Assembly (NCBI GenBank): GCA_964352675.1
Contig: CAYGSN010000019.1
Location: forward strand, 1 to 35,850
From: CAYGSN01 sp964352675
Lineage (GTDB): Bacteria; Pseudomonadota; Alphaproteobacteria; Micavibrionales; Micavibrionaceae
Length of the DNA stretch: 35,850 nucleotides
Reading direction: 5' to 3'
Each line of letters starts with the position of its first letter. The stretch's first letter is position 1. Below, piece after piece: positions 16,607 through 25,068 of the stretch. The position numbers and the translations under genes are program-made. The notes beneath the pieces are model-generated. The model did not search any database. It was not told the DNA's origin and saw only the letters and a list, made by a program, of their open reading frames with translations.

Positions 16607-18232
16607 ATGTTTGGAAAAAAACAGTCAGATTCATCCGCGCCGAAAAAAGCGCCTAAAATTGAAACTCCCCCTAAAAAACAGGCGGAGAAATCTACATCTG
16701 CGCCGGACAAACCTGAGAAGAAAGAGCAATTGGAAAAGGCGACACAGAATTCTGCCTTTGAAAATAATGCATCGTCATCCAAGTTTAATGAAACGCCTAA
16801 AGCCTCTCCGGACAGTAAGCAGGGAGAGAGTACTCAGGCCGAAAAAGAGAAGACGGCGAACAAAGAACGTGCGGCTGCGGACGATCCTTTTTCACAAACA
16901 AACGGCAGAATGGAAGGCGACGAAGAAATTCTGCCGGAAAGCGCCGATGACTCGCTTAGTACTATGCGTTTACAGCGCGCACGCAATCGGATCTGGTTGG
17001 ATCTGCGTGACGGGATTGATTTGAAGGCCCTGGCGCGGATGGACGCTCAGGCCGCGCGGGAAGAGGTGAGCTCCGCCGTGGGCGAGATTGCCCGTTTTCG
17101 CAATCTGGATCTAACGCCGGCCGAGCTGCAATCCATCGCCAAGGAGTGCTCCAATGACATGCTGGGCTTTGGTCCGCTGGAGGAATTGCTGGAACGTGAC
17201 GATATTGCAGATATCATGATTAACGGTCCGGATACGACCTATATTGAGGTGAAGGGCAGGATTGAAAGAACCCATATAAGGTTTCGCGACAACCAGCATT
17301 TAACGACGATCTGCCAGCGTATTGTGGGTGCGATTGGTCGCCGGGTGGATGAATCATCACCGATTTGTGATGCACGTCTCCCTGACGGATCGCGGGTGAA
17401 TGTGATTATCCCGCCTCTGGCGGTGGACGGGTCATGTATGACGATCCGGAAATTTACCAAGGACAAGTTGACGCTGGAAAAATTGCTGGAATTTGGCTCG
17501 ATGTCTCCCAGTTGTGCGAAGTTGATTATGGCGATCGGGCGCTGCCGAGTGAATGTGCTGGTTTCCGGCGGTACGGGCTCCGGGAAGACCACGATGCTCA
17601 ATTGTCTGACGCGCTATATCGAACAGGGAGAGCGTGTTATTACCTGTGAAGATGCCTGTGAATTGCAGCTCCAGCAGCCGCATGTGGTGCGCCTTGAGAC
17701 CCGCCCCCCCAACCTGGAAGGTGTGGGTGAGGTCACGATGCGGGATCTGGTCAAGAACTGCCTGCGGATGCGTCCTGAACGAATTATTGTGGGGGAGGTG
17801 CGTGGCCCCGAAGCGTTCGATTTGCTACAGGCCATGAATACCGGCCATGACGGCTCTATGGGGACGGTGCACGCCAATAACCCGCGTGAGGCTCTCAGCC
17901 GGATGGAAAACATGATTGCCATGGGCGGGCTGAATCTGCCGATCGTAGCGGTGCGCGAGCAGATAGCCGCAGCTGTGAACGTTGTTATTCAGGTGCAGCG
18001 TCTGCGTGATGGATCACGTAAAACCACCCATGTGACAGAAATTACGGGCATGGAAGGCGATGTTGTCTCTATGCAGGATTTATTCGTTCTGGATGTTCTG
18101 GGCGAGGATGATGACGGGAAGCTGGTAACCAAGCAGCGTTCTACCGGCCTGCGTCCGAAATTTTTTGACAAAGCCCGCCAATACGGCGTCGATCAGTTGG
18201 TTCTCGATGCGATGGAGGAGGCGTTTGATTAA
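16607..18232 (+). CDS. cpaF: Tad pilus assembly ATPase CpaF/TadA
   Basis: Hexameric cytoplasmic motor of the Flp pilus, of the VirB11/GspE superfamily. The 541 residues have an unusually long low-complexity N-terminus (about 1-110; Lys/Glu/Ser/Pro rich), an N-terminal domain with LGFGPLEELLERDDIADIMIN, and the catalytic domain. There, Walker A is GGTGSGKTT (321-329), the Asp box region is ITCEDACELQLQ, Walker B is RIIVGEVRGPEA, and the His box is MGTVHANNPREALSRME. The family usually has 420-500 residues, the excess being the N-terminal extension. Only 3 bases separate it from tadB. Confidence 0.96.
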   Translation: MFGKKQSDSSAPKKAPKIETPPKKQAEKSTSAPDKPEKKEQLEKATQNSAFENNASSSKFNETPKASPDSKQGESTQAEKEKTANKERAAADDPFSQTNGRMEGDEEILPESADDSLSTMRLQRARNRIWLDLRDGIDLKALARMDAQAAREEVSSAVGEIARFRNLDLTPAELQSIAKECSNDMLGFGPLEELLERDDIADIMINGPDTTYIEVKGRIERTHIRFRDNQHLTTICQRIVGAIGRRVDESSPICDARLPDGSRVNVIIPPLAVDGSCMTIRKFTKDKLTLEKLLEFGSMSPSCAKLIMAIGRCRVNVLVSGGTGSGKTTMLNCLTRYIEQGERVITCEDACELQLQQPHVVRLETRPPNLEGVGEVTMRDLVKNCLRMRPERIIVGEVRGPEAFDLLQAMNTGHDGSMGTVHANNPREALSRMENMIAMGGLNLPIVAVREQIAAAVNVVIQVQRLRDGSRKTTHVTEITGMEGDVVSMQDLFVLDVLGEDDDGKLVTKQRSTGLRPKFFDKARQYGVDQLVLDAMEEAFD

Positions 18233-18235
18233 ACC

Positions 18236-19225
18236 ATGTCCCCGGCCCAGCTCATATTAATTGGTGTTATTCTGGTCATGATGTTAGGCATCGCCGCAGC
18301 GGTGATGATGAACCAGCAAGCCCAGCGTAAAAAGCGCATGATGAATATGATTCATGGTCACGGTGCCGGGCGTGTCAAAGGCGCCAGCAAAAAAGACGTC
18401 CAGAACAAGCGCCGCGATGAAATTGCCAGAAACCTTAAAAAGCTGAAAGAAGAAGACGAAAAAAGCAGCAAGAAGAAAAAGAAGAACTCGATTTCAAATC
18501 TGATCGAACAGGCAGGGCTGACACTGAATTTACGGCAGTTCTGGATCTATACTTGTGTTTGTGTTGTGGTTGCTGTGTCTTTATCGGTGTTTATGGGGGC
18601 CTCATTATTTGTATCGAGTATGGTCGGTATAATTTCCTTCTTCGGTGTTCCGCGTTTTATCCTGCGGTTTATGGCCAAGCGACGCCAGAAAAAGTTTCTG
18701 CAGGAATTTCCTGATGCGCTGGAGGCCACAGTGCGCCTTCTGAAAGCCGGTATGCCGGTATCCGAAGCGATTTCGATGATCAGCCGGGAGTTTTCCGGGC
18801 CTGTCGGCGAGGAAATGACACGCATCTATGATAAGCAGAAAATCGGCGTGCCGCTGCATGAGGCCGCAAAGGACGCCACGCGGCGCATGCCGTTGACCGA
18901 GATGGAGATGTTCGCCACCGGCCTTGCGATTCAGGCGCAGACGGGATCCAGCCTTTCAGAAGTGCTGACCAACCTTTCCAATGTTATACGCTCGCGCTTT
19001 AAGCTGAAACGCAAGATCAAGGCACTGTCTTCGGAGGCGATTGCTTCGGCCGGCATTATCGGGTCTTTGCCAAATTTGTTGGGGTTGGGGATGTATTTTG
19101 TGAATCCGGACTACCTGAATATTCTTTTCACCGAAACGATCGGGAATATTCTGCTAGCCGGGGCGGTGTTGTGGATGTTGGTTGGAATTGCTGTCATGAA
19201 AGTCATGATTAATTTTAAAATTTAA
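18236..19225 (+). CDS. tadB: Tad inner-membrane platform protein TadB
   Basis: Polytopic GspF-family protein that forms the assembly platform with TadC. The 329 residues have an N-terminal TM (about 5-24), a very basic cytoplasmic linker (about 30-85, with a KKKKK run), two TM helices (about 105-145), the T2SSF domain (about 150-275; LQEFPDALEATVRLLKAGMPVSEAI) and two C-terminal TMs (about 275-325). The start is 3 bases after cpaF, so translational coupling is likely. Confidence 0.94.
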   Translation: MSPAQLILIGVILVMMLGIAAAVMMNQQAQRKKRMMNMIHGHGAGRVKGASKKDVQNKRRDEIARNLKKLKEEDEKSSKKKKKNSISNLIEQAGLTLNLRQFWIYTCVCVVVAVSLSVFMGASLFVSSMVGIISFFGVPRFILRFMAKRRQKKFLQEFPDALEATVRLLKAGMPVSEAISMISREFSGPVGEEMTRIYDKQKIGVPLHEAAKDATRRMPLTEMEMFATGLAIQAQTGSSLSEVLTNLSNVIRSRFKLKRKIKALSSEAIASAGIIGSLPNLLGLGMYFVNPDYLNILFTETIGNILLAGAVLWMLVGIAVMKVMINFKI

Positions 19226-19248
19226 CGAATCGGGAAAAGGAAAGCTCT

Positions 19249-20205
19249 ATGGATAACGAATTGGTAATTACGATTCTAAGCGCCGTCCTGGCGGCCGGAT
19301 CCTTTATTGCTTTTGCTTTGCCGTATCTGAACCGCACAGAGAAAAAAGAGCGGTTTCAATCCGTAATCGAAAAGCGGCGTAAAGCCTTGTTTGAAGCTAC
19401 GCGCGACGGGCGGATGCATAAGGTGAAGGCGGAGGAATCTGTCTCGGCCAAAGATTCCATGGCTTCGTTTTACAAGGTTCAGAATCTTGCCGGAGAGATG
19501 GGAGAGAAAATCCGTGACAAGATGCTTCAGGCCGGAATTCGCAGCCCCGATGCGCCTATCAAGTTTATGATCGCGCAATTGCTCCTGCCGATTTTCCTAT
19601 GCGGTCTTTTGATGATGGTTTTATCGAAGGGAGAGAGCGAAATTTCAAGCTCTATGACTCTTCTTATGTTGTTTGGTGCGGCGTTGGCCGGGTATAAGCT
19701 TCCAGCTCTTCTTATTCAGAATCAGATTATGAAGCGTCAGCAGGAAATCAGCCTGGCCTTTCCGGATGCGCTGGACATGATGTTGATCTGTGTGCAGGGC
19801 GGGATTGGGCTGGAGCAGACGGTAGAGCGCATTGCCGTGGAGATTTCCAGCCATTCCGAAACGCTGGCCGAGGAGTTGGGGATTTTAAGTGCAGAGATGG
19901 CGATGTTGAACGATCGTCGTCAAGCCTTGCAGGATTTTGCGCGGCGTGTGGGTAGCGGTGGAGCGAAGTCTTTCGCGACAGCTCTGATCCAAGCAGAGCA
20001 GTACGGGACATCGGTGTCGCAGGCGATGCGGGTTATTTCTGAGGAAATCCGGGACATGCGTATGGCCCTGGCAGAGCAAAAGGCTGCATCCCTGCCGCCC
20101 AAATTGACCGTACCAATGATCGTATTCTTTTTGCCGGCCCTGTTTATCGTGATATTGGGACCAGCCGGAATCCAGGCCATGCAGGCCGGTGTTGGTGGGA
20201 ATTAA
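19249..20205 (+). CDS. tadC: Tad inner-membrane platform protein TadC
   Basis: Second GspF-family platform protein. The 318 residues contain an N-terminal TM (about 5-24), a cytoplasmic linker, two TM helices (about 105-150), the T2SSF domain (SLAFPDALDMMLICVQGGIGLEQ onward, about 165-290) and a C-terminal TM (about 285-310). It is the last gene of the plus-strand cluster. An AAAAGGAAAG ribosome site precedes it. Its stop lies 25 bases from the end of the convergent tadD gene. Confidence 0.93.
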   Translation: MDNELVITILSAVLAAGSFIAFALPYLNRTEKKERFQSVIEKRRKALFEATRDGRMHKVKAEESVSAKDSMASFYKVQNLAGEMGEKIRDKMLQAGIRSPDAPIKFMIAQLLLPIFLCGLLMMVLSKGESEISSSMTLLMLFGAALAGYKLPALLIQNQIMKRQQEISLAFPDALDMMLICVQGGIGLEQTVERIAVEISSHSETLAEELGILSAEMAMLNDRRQALQDFARRVGSGGAKSFATALIQAEQYGTSVSQAMRVISEEIRDMRMALAEQKAASLPPKLTVPMIVFFLPALFIVILGPAGIQAMQAGVGGN

Positions 20206-20237
20206 TTTTCAGGAGTAAATCAGAGCGGGATTAATTC
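20199..20237. repeat. Inverted repeat spanning both convergent stop codons
   Basis: GAATTAAT (20199-20206) and ATTAATTC (20230-20237) form an 8-base AT-rich inverted repeat whose arms contain the stop codons of tadC and tadD. With no GC stem or T tract it is a weak terminator candidate. Confidence 0.35.
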
Positions 20238-20983
20238 TCTTCCGCGTCATCCTGCAAAGCAGGCTTGCTCTGTGGCTTGGGTGTGACGCCGTTATTCGTT
20301 TGCTGCAAGGCGCGGACGATACGCAGGTTGCGCTCAATCTCAATCCGGCCAGGCGCGACTGCTTTTGCCTTCATCAATATCTCGGAAGCCTCATCCAAAA
20401 ATCCTTGTGAAGCCAGATTGAGTGCCAGATTGTTCATGATCGGAGTTGGGTCACCGCTCCAATGCTCAAGGCCTTTGCGGAAAGCGCGCTCCGCCTCTTT
20501 ATGTTTGCCCTGCGTATCCAGGGCAATACCGAGATAGTGGAAAGCCTGTGGGTCTTCGGGGTTCTGGATAACCGCCTTCTGGGCGTATTTTTCTGCGGCA
20601 ACATGGTTGCCCTGCGCCAACTGGATCCCCGCATATTCGGTCTTCAGGGAGGCTGGGCTGGCCGGATCGTTGGCAAAAGGTGCGACAACCAGAGCCGCGC
20701 GGTCGATGAAATCATTGGCGCGCAAGGATTGAGAGTAATTCAGCGCCGCAATCGGGTCGTTGCTGCTGCGTTTATAGATACGCTCGTTATAGCTCAGCGA
20801 ACTTTTCTTACCGCCCTGTGCCTCCGCATCCATGGCCGCGCGTTGCAGCGCGGAGTTGATCTTGTCGGAACGGGCGCCGGCATCGGGCGATGTTTGTGTG
20901 GTTCCACAGGCGCTAGTCATCAGCAATGTTGTGAGAGCCGCCGCTGTGGTCAAAAGTCTTTTATTGAAAAATGATCTGGTCAT
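20231..20983 (-). CDS. tadD: TadD-like tetratricopeptide lipoprotein
   Basis: TPR pilotin-like protein of the Tad system, thought to assist secretin assembly. The frame is open to 21052, but I take the ATG at 20983. It gives 250 residues that begin with a lipoprotein signal peptide (MTRSFFNKRLL, lipobox LMTSAC, C26), preceded by an AGAAGA leader. TPR motifs follow: NDPIAALNYSQSLRAND, EDPQAFHYLGIALDTQGKHKEAERAFRKGL and TPIMNNLALNLASQGFLDEASEILMKA. It is on the strand opposite to the rest of the locus, converging on tadC and 25 bases downstream of the next gene. Confidence 0.88.
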   Translation of the reverse strand: MTRSFFNKRLLTTAAALTTLLMTSACGTTQTSPDAGARSDKINSALQRAAMDAEAQGGKKSSLSYNERIYKRSSNDPIAALNYSQSLRANDFIDRAALVVAPFANDPASPASLKTEYAGIQLAQGNHVAAEKYAQKAVIQNPEDPQAFHYLGIALDTQGKHKEAERAFRKGLEHWSGDPTPIMNNLALNLASQGFLDEASEILMKAKAVAPGRIEIERNLRIVRALQQTNNGVTPKPQSKPALQDDAEEN

Positions 20984-21008
20984 GCGCGTCTTCTGTTGGT
21001 CGTTTTTT

Positions 21009-21848
21009 CTATGGTATCTCTTCTGTTCCCTGATCGCTAGGGGAATAATCATTTTCCTGTTCCGCCTCGCCCAGGTCCTGTTGTTTGCCGGAGTTATTGC
21101 CGGCGACGTTCAGAAGGATTTCATGACACATATCCGGGCAGTAGTAAACCTGTGTTGTCTTGCAGGTTTTATCTTTGCTGTTACAGGGTTTGCGTACGCG
21201 GATATATTTTTTATCGGGGTCGGGGCTGGCGACGAGCACATGGCGCTGCATGATGACATTGCCGTCTTCGTCAAGCGCGGTGAAATATGTTGCGCCGGGC
21301 GCACGCGCCACGACGATAAGCGTGCGGGAATTATCCGCCAGAACGCTTATGTGATTTGGGTTTCCTACGATAACGCTGGAGACGTTCGCATCCAGCTTTA
21401 CCAGTTCCGATTTGTCCGGGGTTATTTTCAGGGCCGGATGAGTTGGGGCGTTTATATCGACGGGATAACCGTCATCCGCCTGCACGGATTTTGCAGGCAG
21501 GATATCAATGACGGGCCGGGAGGGTTTGCTATCCTGCTCCATCACACTATCCATGTTTTTTGGGGGTGTGCTGGGGGTCTCTTCTATTTTTGGAGCCTGT
21601 ACATCCGAAACCTGCGCGATTTTTTCTTCCTCTTCAGGAGGAGAAAGGCGCTCCGGCTGGCGCGCATCACGGACCGGCAATAATTCGGGCTGCTCCACCT
21701 CCGGCGCTTCGTGGGCGGACAGCGGCATGGGCGGGGCATCGGCGATCACGGCCTCCTGCGCGTGTGAAGCGGCAGGCGATAAAGCCAGAACCCCGCAGAG
21801 CAGGGCGAAATAAAGCATGGATAAAAAGGCAGTCTTTGAAGACATCAT
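21009..21848 (-). CDS. Secreted protein with a secretin-type N-terminal domain only
   Basis: The frame runs from a GTG at 21929, but I take the ATG-ATG at 21848. It gives 279 residues with a clean signal peptide (cleavage after ASHA). Next comes a Pro/Glu-rich spacer of about 90 residues, then a domain like the pilus/secretin N-terminal module of CpaC: PDKSELVKLDANVSSVIVGN and TLIVVARAPGATYFTALDEDGNVI. A short tail has four cysteines (CNSKDKTC and YYCPDMC) and an acidic end. There is no secretin channel domain. It is 25 bases upstream of tadD on the same strand, forming a two-gene unit at the Tad locus. I infer a periplasmic Tad accessory protein. Confidence 0.75.
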   Translation of the reverse strand: MMSSKTAFLSMLYFALLCGVLALSPAASHAQEAVIADAPPMPLSAHEAPEVEQPELLPVRDARQPERLSPPEEEEKIAQVSDVQAPKIEETPSTPPKNMDSVMEQDSKPSRPVIDILPAKSVQADDGYPVDINAPTHPALKITPDKSELVKLDANVSSVIVGNPNHISVLADNSRTLIVVARAPGATYFTALDEDGNVIMQRHVLVASPDPDKKYIRVRKPCNSKDKTCKTTQVYYCPDMCHEILLNVAGNNSGKQQDLGEAEQENDYSPSDQGTEEIP

Positions 21849-21979
21849 GAGAAAAATACCGAGGAAAATTATGGCGCGAATGCGTGAACTGTCAGATACC
21901 AGTATAACGCGCCAGAGGTTAAAGATCACCTTCTTTTTGTTTGTATTTTATGAAAATAAATTAGGGTAAGGGAAGAAAA

Positions 21980-22054
21980 TGGTGGGCGGTACAAGACTTG
22001 AACTTGTGACCCCTAGCGTGTCGAGCTAGTGCTCTACCACTGAGCTAACCGCCC
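21980..22054 (-). tRNA. tRNA-Val(GAC) with C33
   Basis: The minus strand folds into a 75-base cloverleaf. The acceptor is GGGCGGT/ACCGCCC, the D arm GCTC/GAGC, the anticodon stem CTAGC/GCTAG around loop TCGACAC, and the T arm ACAAG/CTTGT with loop TTCAAGT. The discriminator is A, CCA is encoded and a TTTTC tail follows. The anticodon GAC (22020-22022) reads valine codons GUC/GUU. All stems are perfect, but the base before the anticodon is C (22023 complement) instead of the nearly invariant U33. Confidence 0.93.
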
Positions 22055-22134
22055 ACATCTATATATGTGGTAAACAGCCACGGTTTTACGCGGATTGAAT
22101 TTATTTTTCAAGGAGAATATGCCCGCTTCCACGG

Positions 22135-23370
22135 TTAAACTGCAACAAAACCGGGAATGACCTGCCGCTCCGGGGCCGCGGAAATGGGCTTGTCGTCCTG
22201 CATAACTGGTTCTGTGCCCAATATATCCACATAGTGTTGGTAAACTTCATGGACGGTTTTGGGGCTGCCGTCATTGTGATAAAAGGTCTCCCTGTTGCTC
22301 TCGGTAGAGCTGGATGAGACATAGTCAATTGCACGTCCGGACGGATCATTCCGGCAGGCAGGCAGAAATCTTTTTGAGCCTTCAAGTCCTAGAAAATGAG
22401 CCATATACACCTCGGTCTGATTTGGAGGGCGGCCGAAGAAGTTTTTTAATCCGTTGTAATTGGTGATGCAGTAATAAGAAGCCAGCATAGCGGAGATGGT
22501 GGGATCTTTTAAATGCTCTCTCAGGATGGAGGTGTTTGCAATAGCCCCATCAAGATCAATATCTTTCAACCCGGGTTTGTGTCCATGGAGGGCCACAAGA
22601 TCCCTGCCTGTCCTGTTTGTGATTTGATAAAGGCCCGTTGCCGATGTTTTGTCTTGTGGAGGATTTGGTCTGAATGTGCTTTCCTTATAAGCCAGATCAA
22701 AAAGGAAATCATGCCGTATGCCCGTTATTTCTGCTGCACGCGCCAGGGCGACATGAATTGAATCCGTTACACGCAAATTGCCATTATCATCACGCATATC
22801 GACATATTTTTCCGGAACCGGATATTTAGCCTTAAGCTCATCCGGCGAAAGCGGATTACCCTGCGAAGCCGCGTTATTGAATTTGATATTAAACTTGCTG
22901 TTACCCTGTTCGAAGTATTGCGGGTGTTTCTCGTAAAAGGAGCTGACGGCTGAGCGTGTTTTTGGCCCGACCCTGCCGTCTATCGCGCCGCAATTGTGCC
23001 CGCCCCTATTGAGAGCGGATTGCAGGAATGCAGAGTTCATGCTGTCGGGGGTTTCTTCCCAGCTTTTTATAAGCTGGGCTGTGAATTTCGGCAGGACATT
23101 CGTTGCCGCGGCAATTTCCACAGCGTTATGGCGCAGGTGATCGTCTTGCCTGACAAGTTCCATAAGAGTGGCGTTGAGCCTTAGAAGCAGTTCGGGATTA
23201 TTTGTTCTTTCCACGTAGTCGAGCACTGCACCCGTTGTGAGCGGGCCGATTTTTCCATCGATATTTCCGGTGTAAAGCGCGCCAAGCTCGATCTGGAGCT
23301 CGACAACGTTTTCCCGGTTCAGGTCGGAATCATTTGTTATGAGGCTTTCCAGCCTTCTGTTATCTGGCAT
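22135..23370 (-). CDS. Putative lytic transglycosylase with two peptidoglycan-binding modules
   Basis: The 411 residues carry two peptidoglycan-binding-like modules (about 22-52, NIDGKIGPLTTGAVLDYV; about 112-147, AIDGRVGPKTRSAVSSFY). A lysozyme-like SLT domain follows (about 205-330), in which LAYKESTF gives the likely catalytic E230 and SATGLYQITNRTG matches the SLT GLMQI motif. The enzyme would cleave the MurNAc-GlcNAc bond. No signal peptide or TM is visible, which is odd for a wall enzyme. Export by a holin-like or other route, or a phage-derived origin, are possible. A stop directly precedes the ATG, so the start is firm. A hairpin covers its ribosome site. Confidence 0.78.
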   Translation of the reverse strand: MPDNRRLESLITNDSDLNRENVVELQIELGALYTGNIDGKIGPLTTGAVLDYVERTNNPELLLRLNATLMELVRQDDHLRHNAVEIAAATNVLPKFTAQLIKSWEETPDSMNSAFLQSALNRGGHNCGAIDGRVGPKTRSAVSSFYEKHPQYFEQGNSKFNIKFNNAASQGNPLSPDELKAKYPVPEKYVDMRDDNGNLRVTDSIHVALARAAEITGIRHDFLFDLAYKESTFRPNPPQDKTSATGLYQITNRTGRDLVALHGHKPGLKDIDLDGAIANTSILREHLKDPTISAMLASYYCITNYNGLKNFFGRPPNQTEVYMAHFLGLEGSKRFLPACRNDPSGRAIDYVSSSSTESNRETFYHNDGSPKTVHEVYQHYVDILGTEPVMQDDKPISAAPERQVIPGFVAV

Positions 23371-23377
23371 TTATGCA

Positions 23378-23411
23378 CACCCTCTATTACCCATAAAAAT
23401 TATAGAGGGTG
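23378..23411 (-). promoter_or_regulatory. Hairpin covering the ribosome site of the transglycosylase gene
   Basis: On the minus strand CACCCTCTAT pairs perfectly with ATAGAGGGTG across 14 bases. The 3' arm contains GAGGG, the ribosome site about 10 bases before the ATG at 23370. There is no T tract, so I read it as a translational control element rather than the cpdR terminator. Confidence 0.5.
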
Positions 23412-23442
23412 GCGGTTAAGAAAACCTTAAAATCCCAGTGAT

Positions 23443-23829
23443 TTAAGCGGCTTTGAGAAGGGATTCGACCTGTTCGACCAGATCGTTTAGGTGGAATGGT
23501 TTGGACAGGACGCGGGGGGTGTTCGGGGTGGGGGCGGCTGGGTCTTTCTGACCTTTCTGGCCCATGGCCACGGCAGCAAAACCAGTGATGAACATAACCT
23601 TTAATTCGGGGCGGGCTTTGGTCGCTTTTTGCGCCAGTTCAATTCCGTCCATACCAGGCATCACAATATCAGTGAGCAGGAGATCGAAAGGCTTTTCCGG
23701 TATGCCAAGCTGGGCCAGTGCTTCCAGCCCGTCATGCGTTGCGGTGACTTTATGGCCCGCCCGCTCCAGCGCCATCGCCAGAAACTTGCGCATTGATTCA
23801 TCGTCTTCCGCCAAAAGGATATTCGCCAT
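23443..23829 (-). CDS. cpdR: CpdR-type single-domain response regulator
   Basis: Stand-alone receiver that, in alphaproteobacteria, acts when unphosphorylated as an adaptor priming ClpXP for cell-cycle proteolysis; the CckA-ChpT relay phosphorylates it. Translation from the ATG at 23829 gives 128 residues that begin MANILLAEDDESMRKFLAMAL. FDLLLTDIVMPGMDG carries the phospho-acceptor D54, and FITGFAAVA and VLSKPFHLNDLV are CpdR hallmarks. A strong GGAAGGGG ribosome site precedes this start, so the longer frame to 23856 is rejected. An insertion of about 10 residues (GQKDPAAPTPN) sits before the conserved lysine. Confidence 0.88.
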   Translation of the reverse strand: MANILLAEDDESMRKFLAMALERAGHKVTATHDGLEALAQLGIPEKPFDLLLTDIVMPGMDGIELAQKATKARPELKVMFITGFAAVAMGQKGQKDPAAPTPNTPRVLSKPFHLNDLVEQVESLLKAA

Positions 23830-23886
23830 TTTGTCCCCTTCCTTCTTTTTTAGCATGAGCGGGGATGGTTTTCGCTCACAAGAAAT

Positions 23887-24945
23887 TCACGAATAGTTAC
23901 TCATCGTCTCATTATGCATAAGGCTGACAGTGTTAAACATTTTCTCCGGCCATTTCAAGCGCGTTGTGATAAAGGCTTTGCGAACAACGGGATAGGCGGC
24001 CGCCGGGATTGCGTTTCTTGCCTGTTTCTTTGGCCATGTTTTACGAATCTTGCGCACCAGCATTAATGTAACGGGCCGGTAATGCGAAGAATCCGGTACG
24101 ATTTTATAGTGTTGCGGCGTGTCCTGCACCACCGGATCAAACAGCATCGGATGGTTGTTGGAGGCAGCGCAATCGAGGAGTTCCAGCCGACCGCAATCAT
24201 GCTCTACCAGGGCGGTGTGGCCATAGCGCAGCCAAGCGCCGGAATTGGCATAGGTGATGCCGCCAAGGTTTTTGATCACAGGAATATGCGTGTGGCCGCA
24301 AATCAGGCCGTCTGCGCCCTGTGCGCGCACCATGGACACAACTGCGTTTTCGAAATTGTTAAGCAGATGCAGTGCCCATGTGCCGTGGCGGCTCAGGGTT
24401 TTTGCCAGCGAGAAGGGCTTGATCTGGTCCTTGATCCGGATTTTTGGCGCGTTATGTCCACCGATCATGTCCAGCAGCCGTTCGTAAAGACGGTCGCTCA
24501 GCCGGGAGAGTGGCCCACGCAGAATTTTACGGTCGAATTGATCGCCATGCAGGACCAGAAATTTTCGCCCGTCAGCCATGGTGTGAACGGTTTTCTCTCT
24601 GATTTTGATGCGCAGTTTGCGAGCAAAACGATTGCGCAGCAGCGGCATTATGTGCCGTACCTCTTCATCATGATTGCCGGGCAGATAGATGATTTTGGTC
24701 CCGTTCATGGATTTGCGGATTAGCTCGTCCAACACGCGGTTGCAGCTTTCGGTCCAGTACCAGCGTTTTTTGAGTTTCCAGCCATCAATGATATCGCCCA
24801 CCAGAAATAGGTGGTTGCACTCAAAAGACTGAAGAAAATCCACCAGAGCCGCAGCATCAAAGGCCTTTGCCCCCATGTGAAAATCAGACAGGAAAACAGA
24901 TCTGTAGTGTTGCACCGGTGGCGCTTTTGGATATCCCTGTGGCAT
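23887..24945 (-). CDS. LpxH-like calcineurin-type phosphoesterase
   Basis: Metal-dependent phosphoesterase related to UDP-2,3-diacylglucosamine diphosphatase. The 352 residues have all five motifs: SDFHMG (D21, H23), GDIIDG (D51), GNHDE (91-95), HGDQ (133-136) and GHTHIP (217-222). The family includes LpxH, but alphaproteobacteria usually use LpxI for lipid A. Proteins of this longer type, with a basic tail of about 80 residues (Arg/Lys rich, about 270-352), often sit next to a glycosyltransferase, as here. The substrate is therefore uncertain; a phospholipid or sugar-nucleotide pyrophosphate is plausible. The start has only an AAAAAGAA leader. Confidence 0.82.
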   Translation of the reverse strand: MPQGYPKAPPVQHYRSVFLSDFHMGAKAFDAAALVDFLQSFECNHLFLVGDIIDGWKLKKRWYWTESCNRVLDELIRKSMNGTKIIYLPGNHDEEVRHIMPLLRNRFARKLRIKIREKTVHTMADGRKFLVLHGDQFDRKILRGPLSRLSDRLYERLLDMIGGHNAPKIRIKDQIKPFSLAKTLSRHGTWALHLLNNFENAVVSMVRAQGADGLICGHTHIPVIKNLGGITYANSGAWLRYGHTALVEHDCGRLELLDCAASNNHPMLFDPVVQDTPQHYKIVPDSSHYRPVTLMLVRKIRKTWPKKQARNAIPAAAYPVVRKAFITTRLKWPEKMFNTVSLMHNETMSNYS

Positions 24946-25068
24946 TTCTTTTTATTGCTGTGGCACAGGCAGATACGCATGTACCGAGACATATTTTGCC
25001 CAGAATACAGGATTCGCAAGGCCGGCGGCAAATTGCTGCGGTAATCTATGCACAGGTTTAAAAAAAAT

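Noticed and set aside
20832..21683. Plus-strand 283-codon frame opposite tadD and its neighbour
   Set aside because: Antisense to two genes with signal peptides and recognisable domains; its composition is that of a shadow frame.
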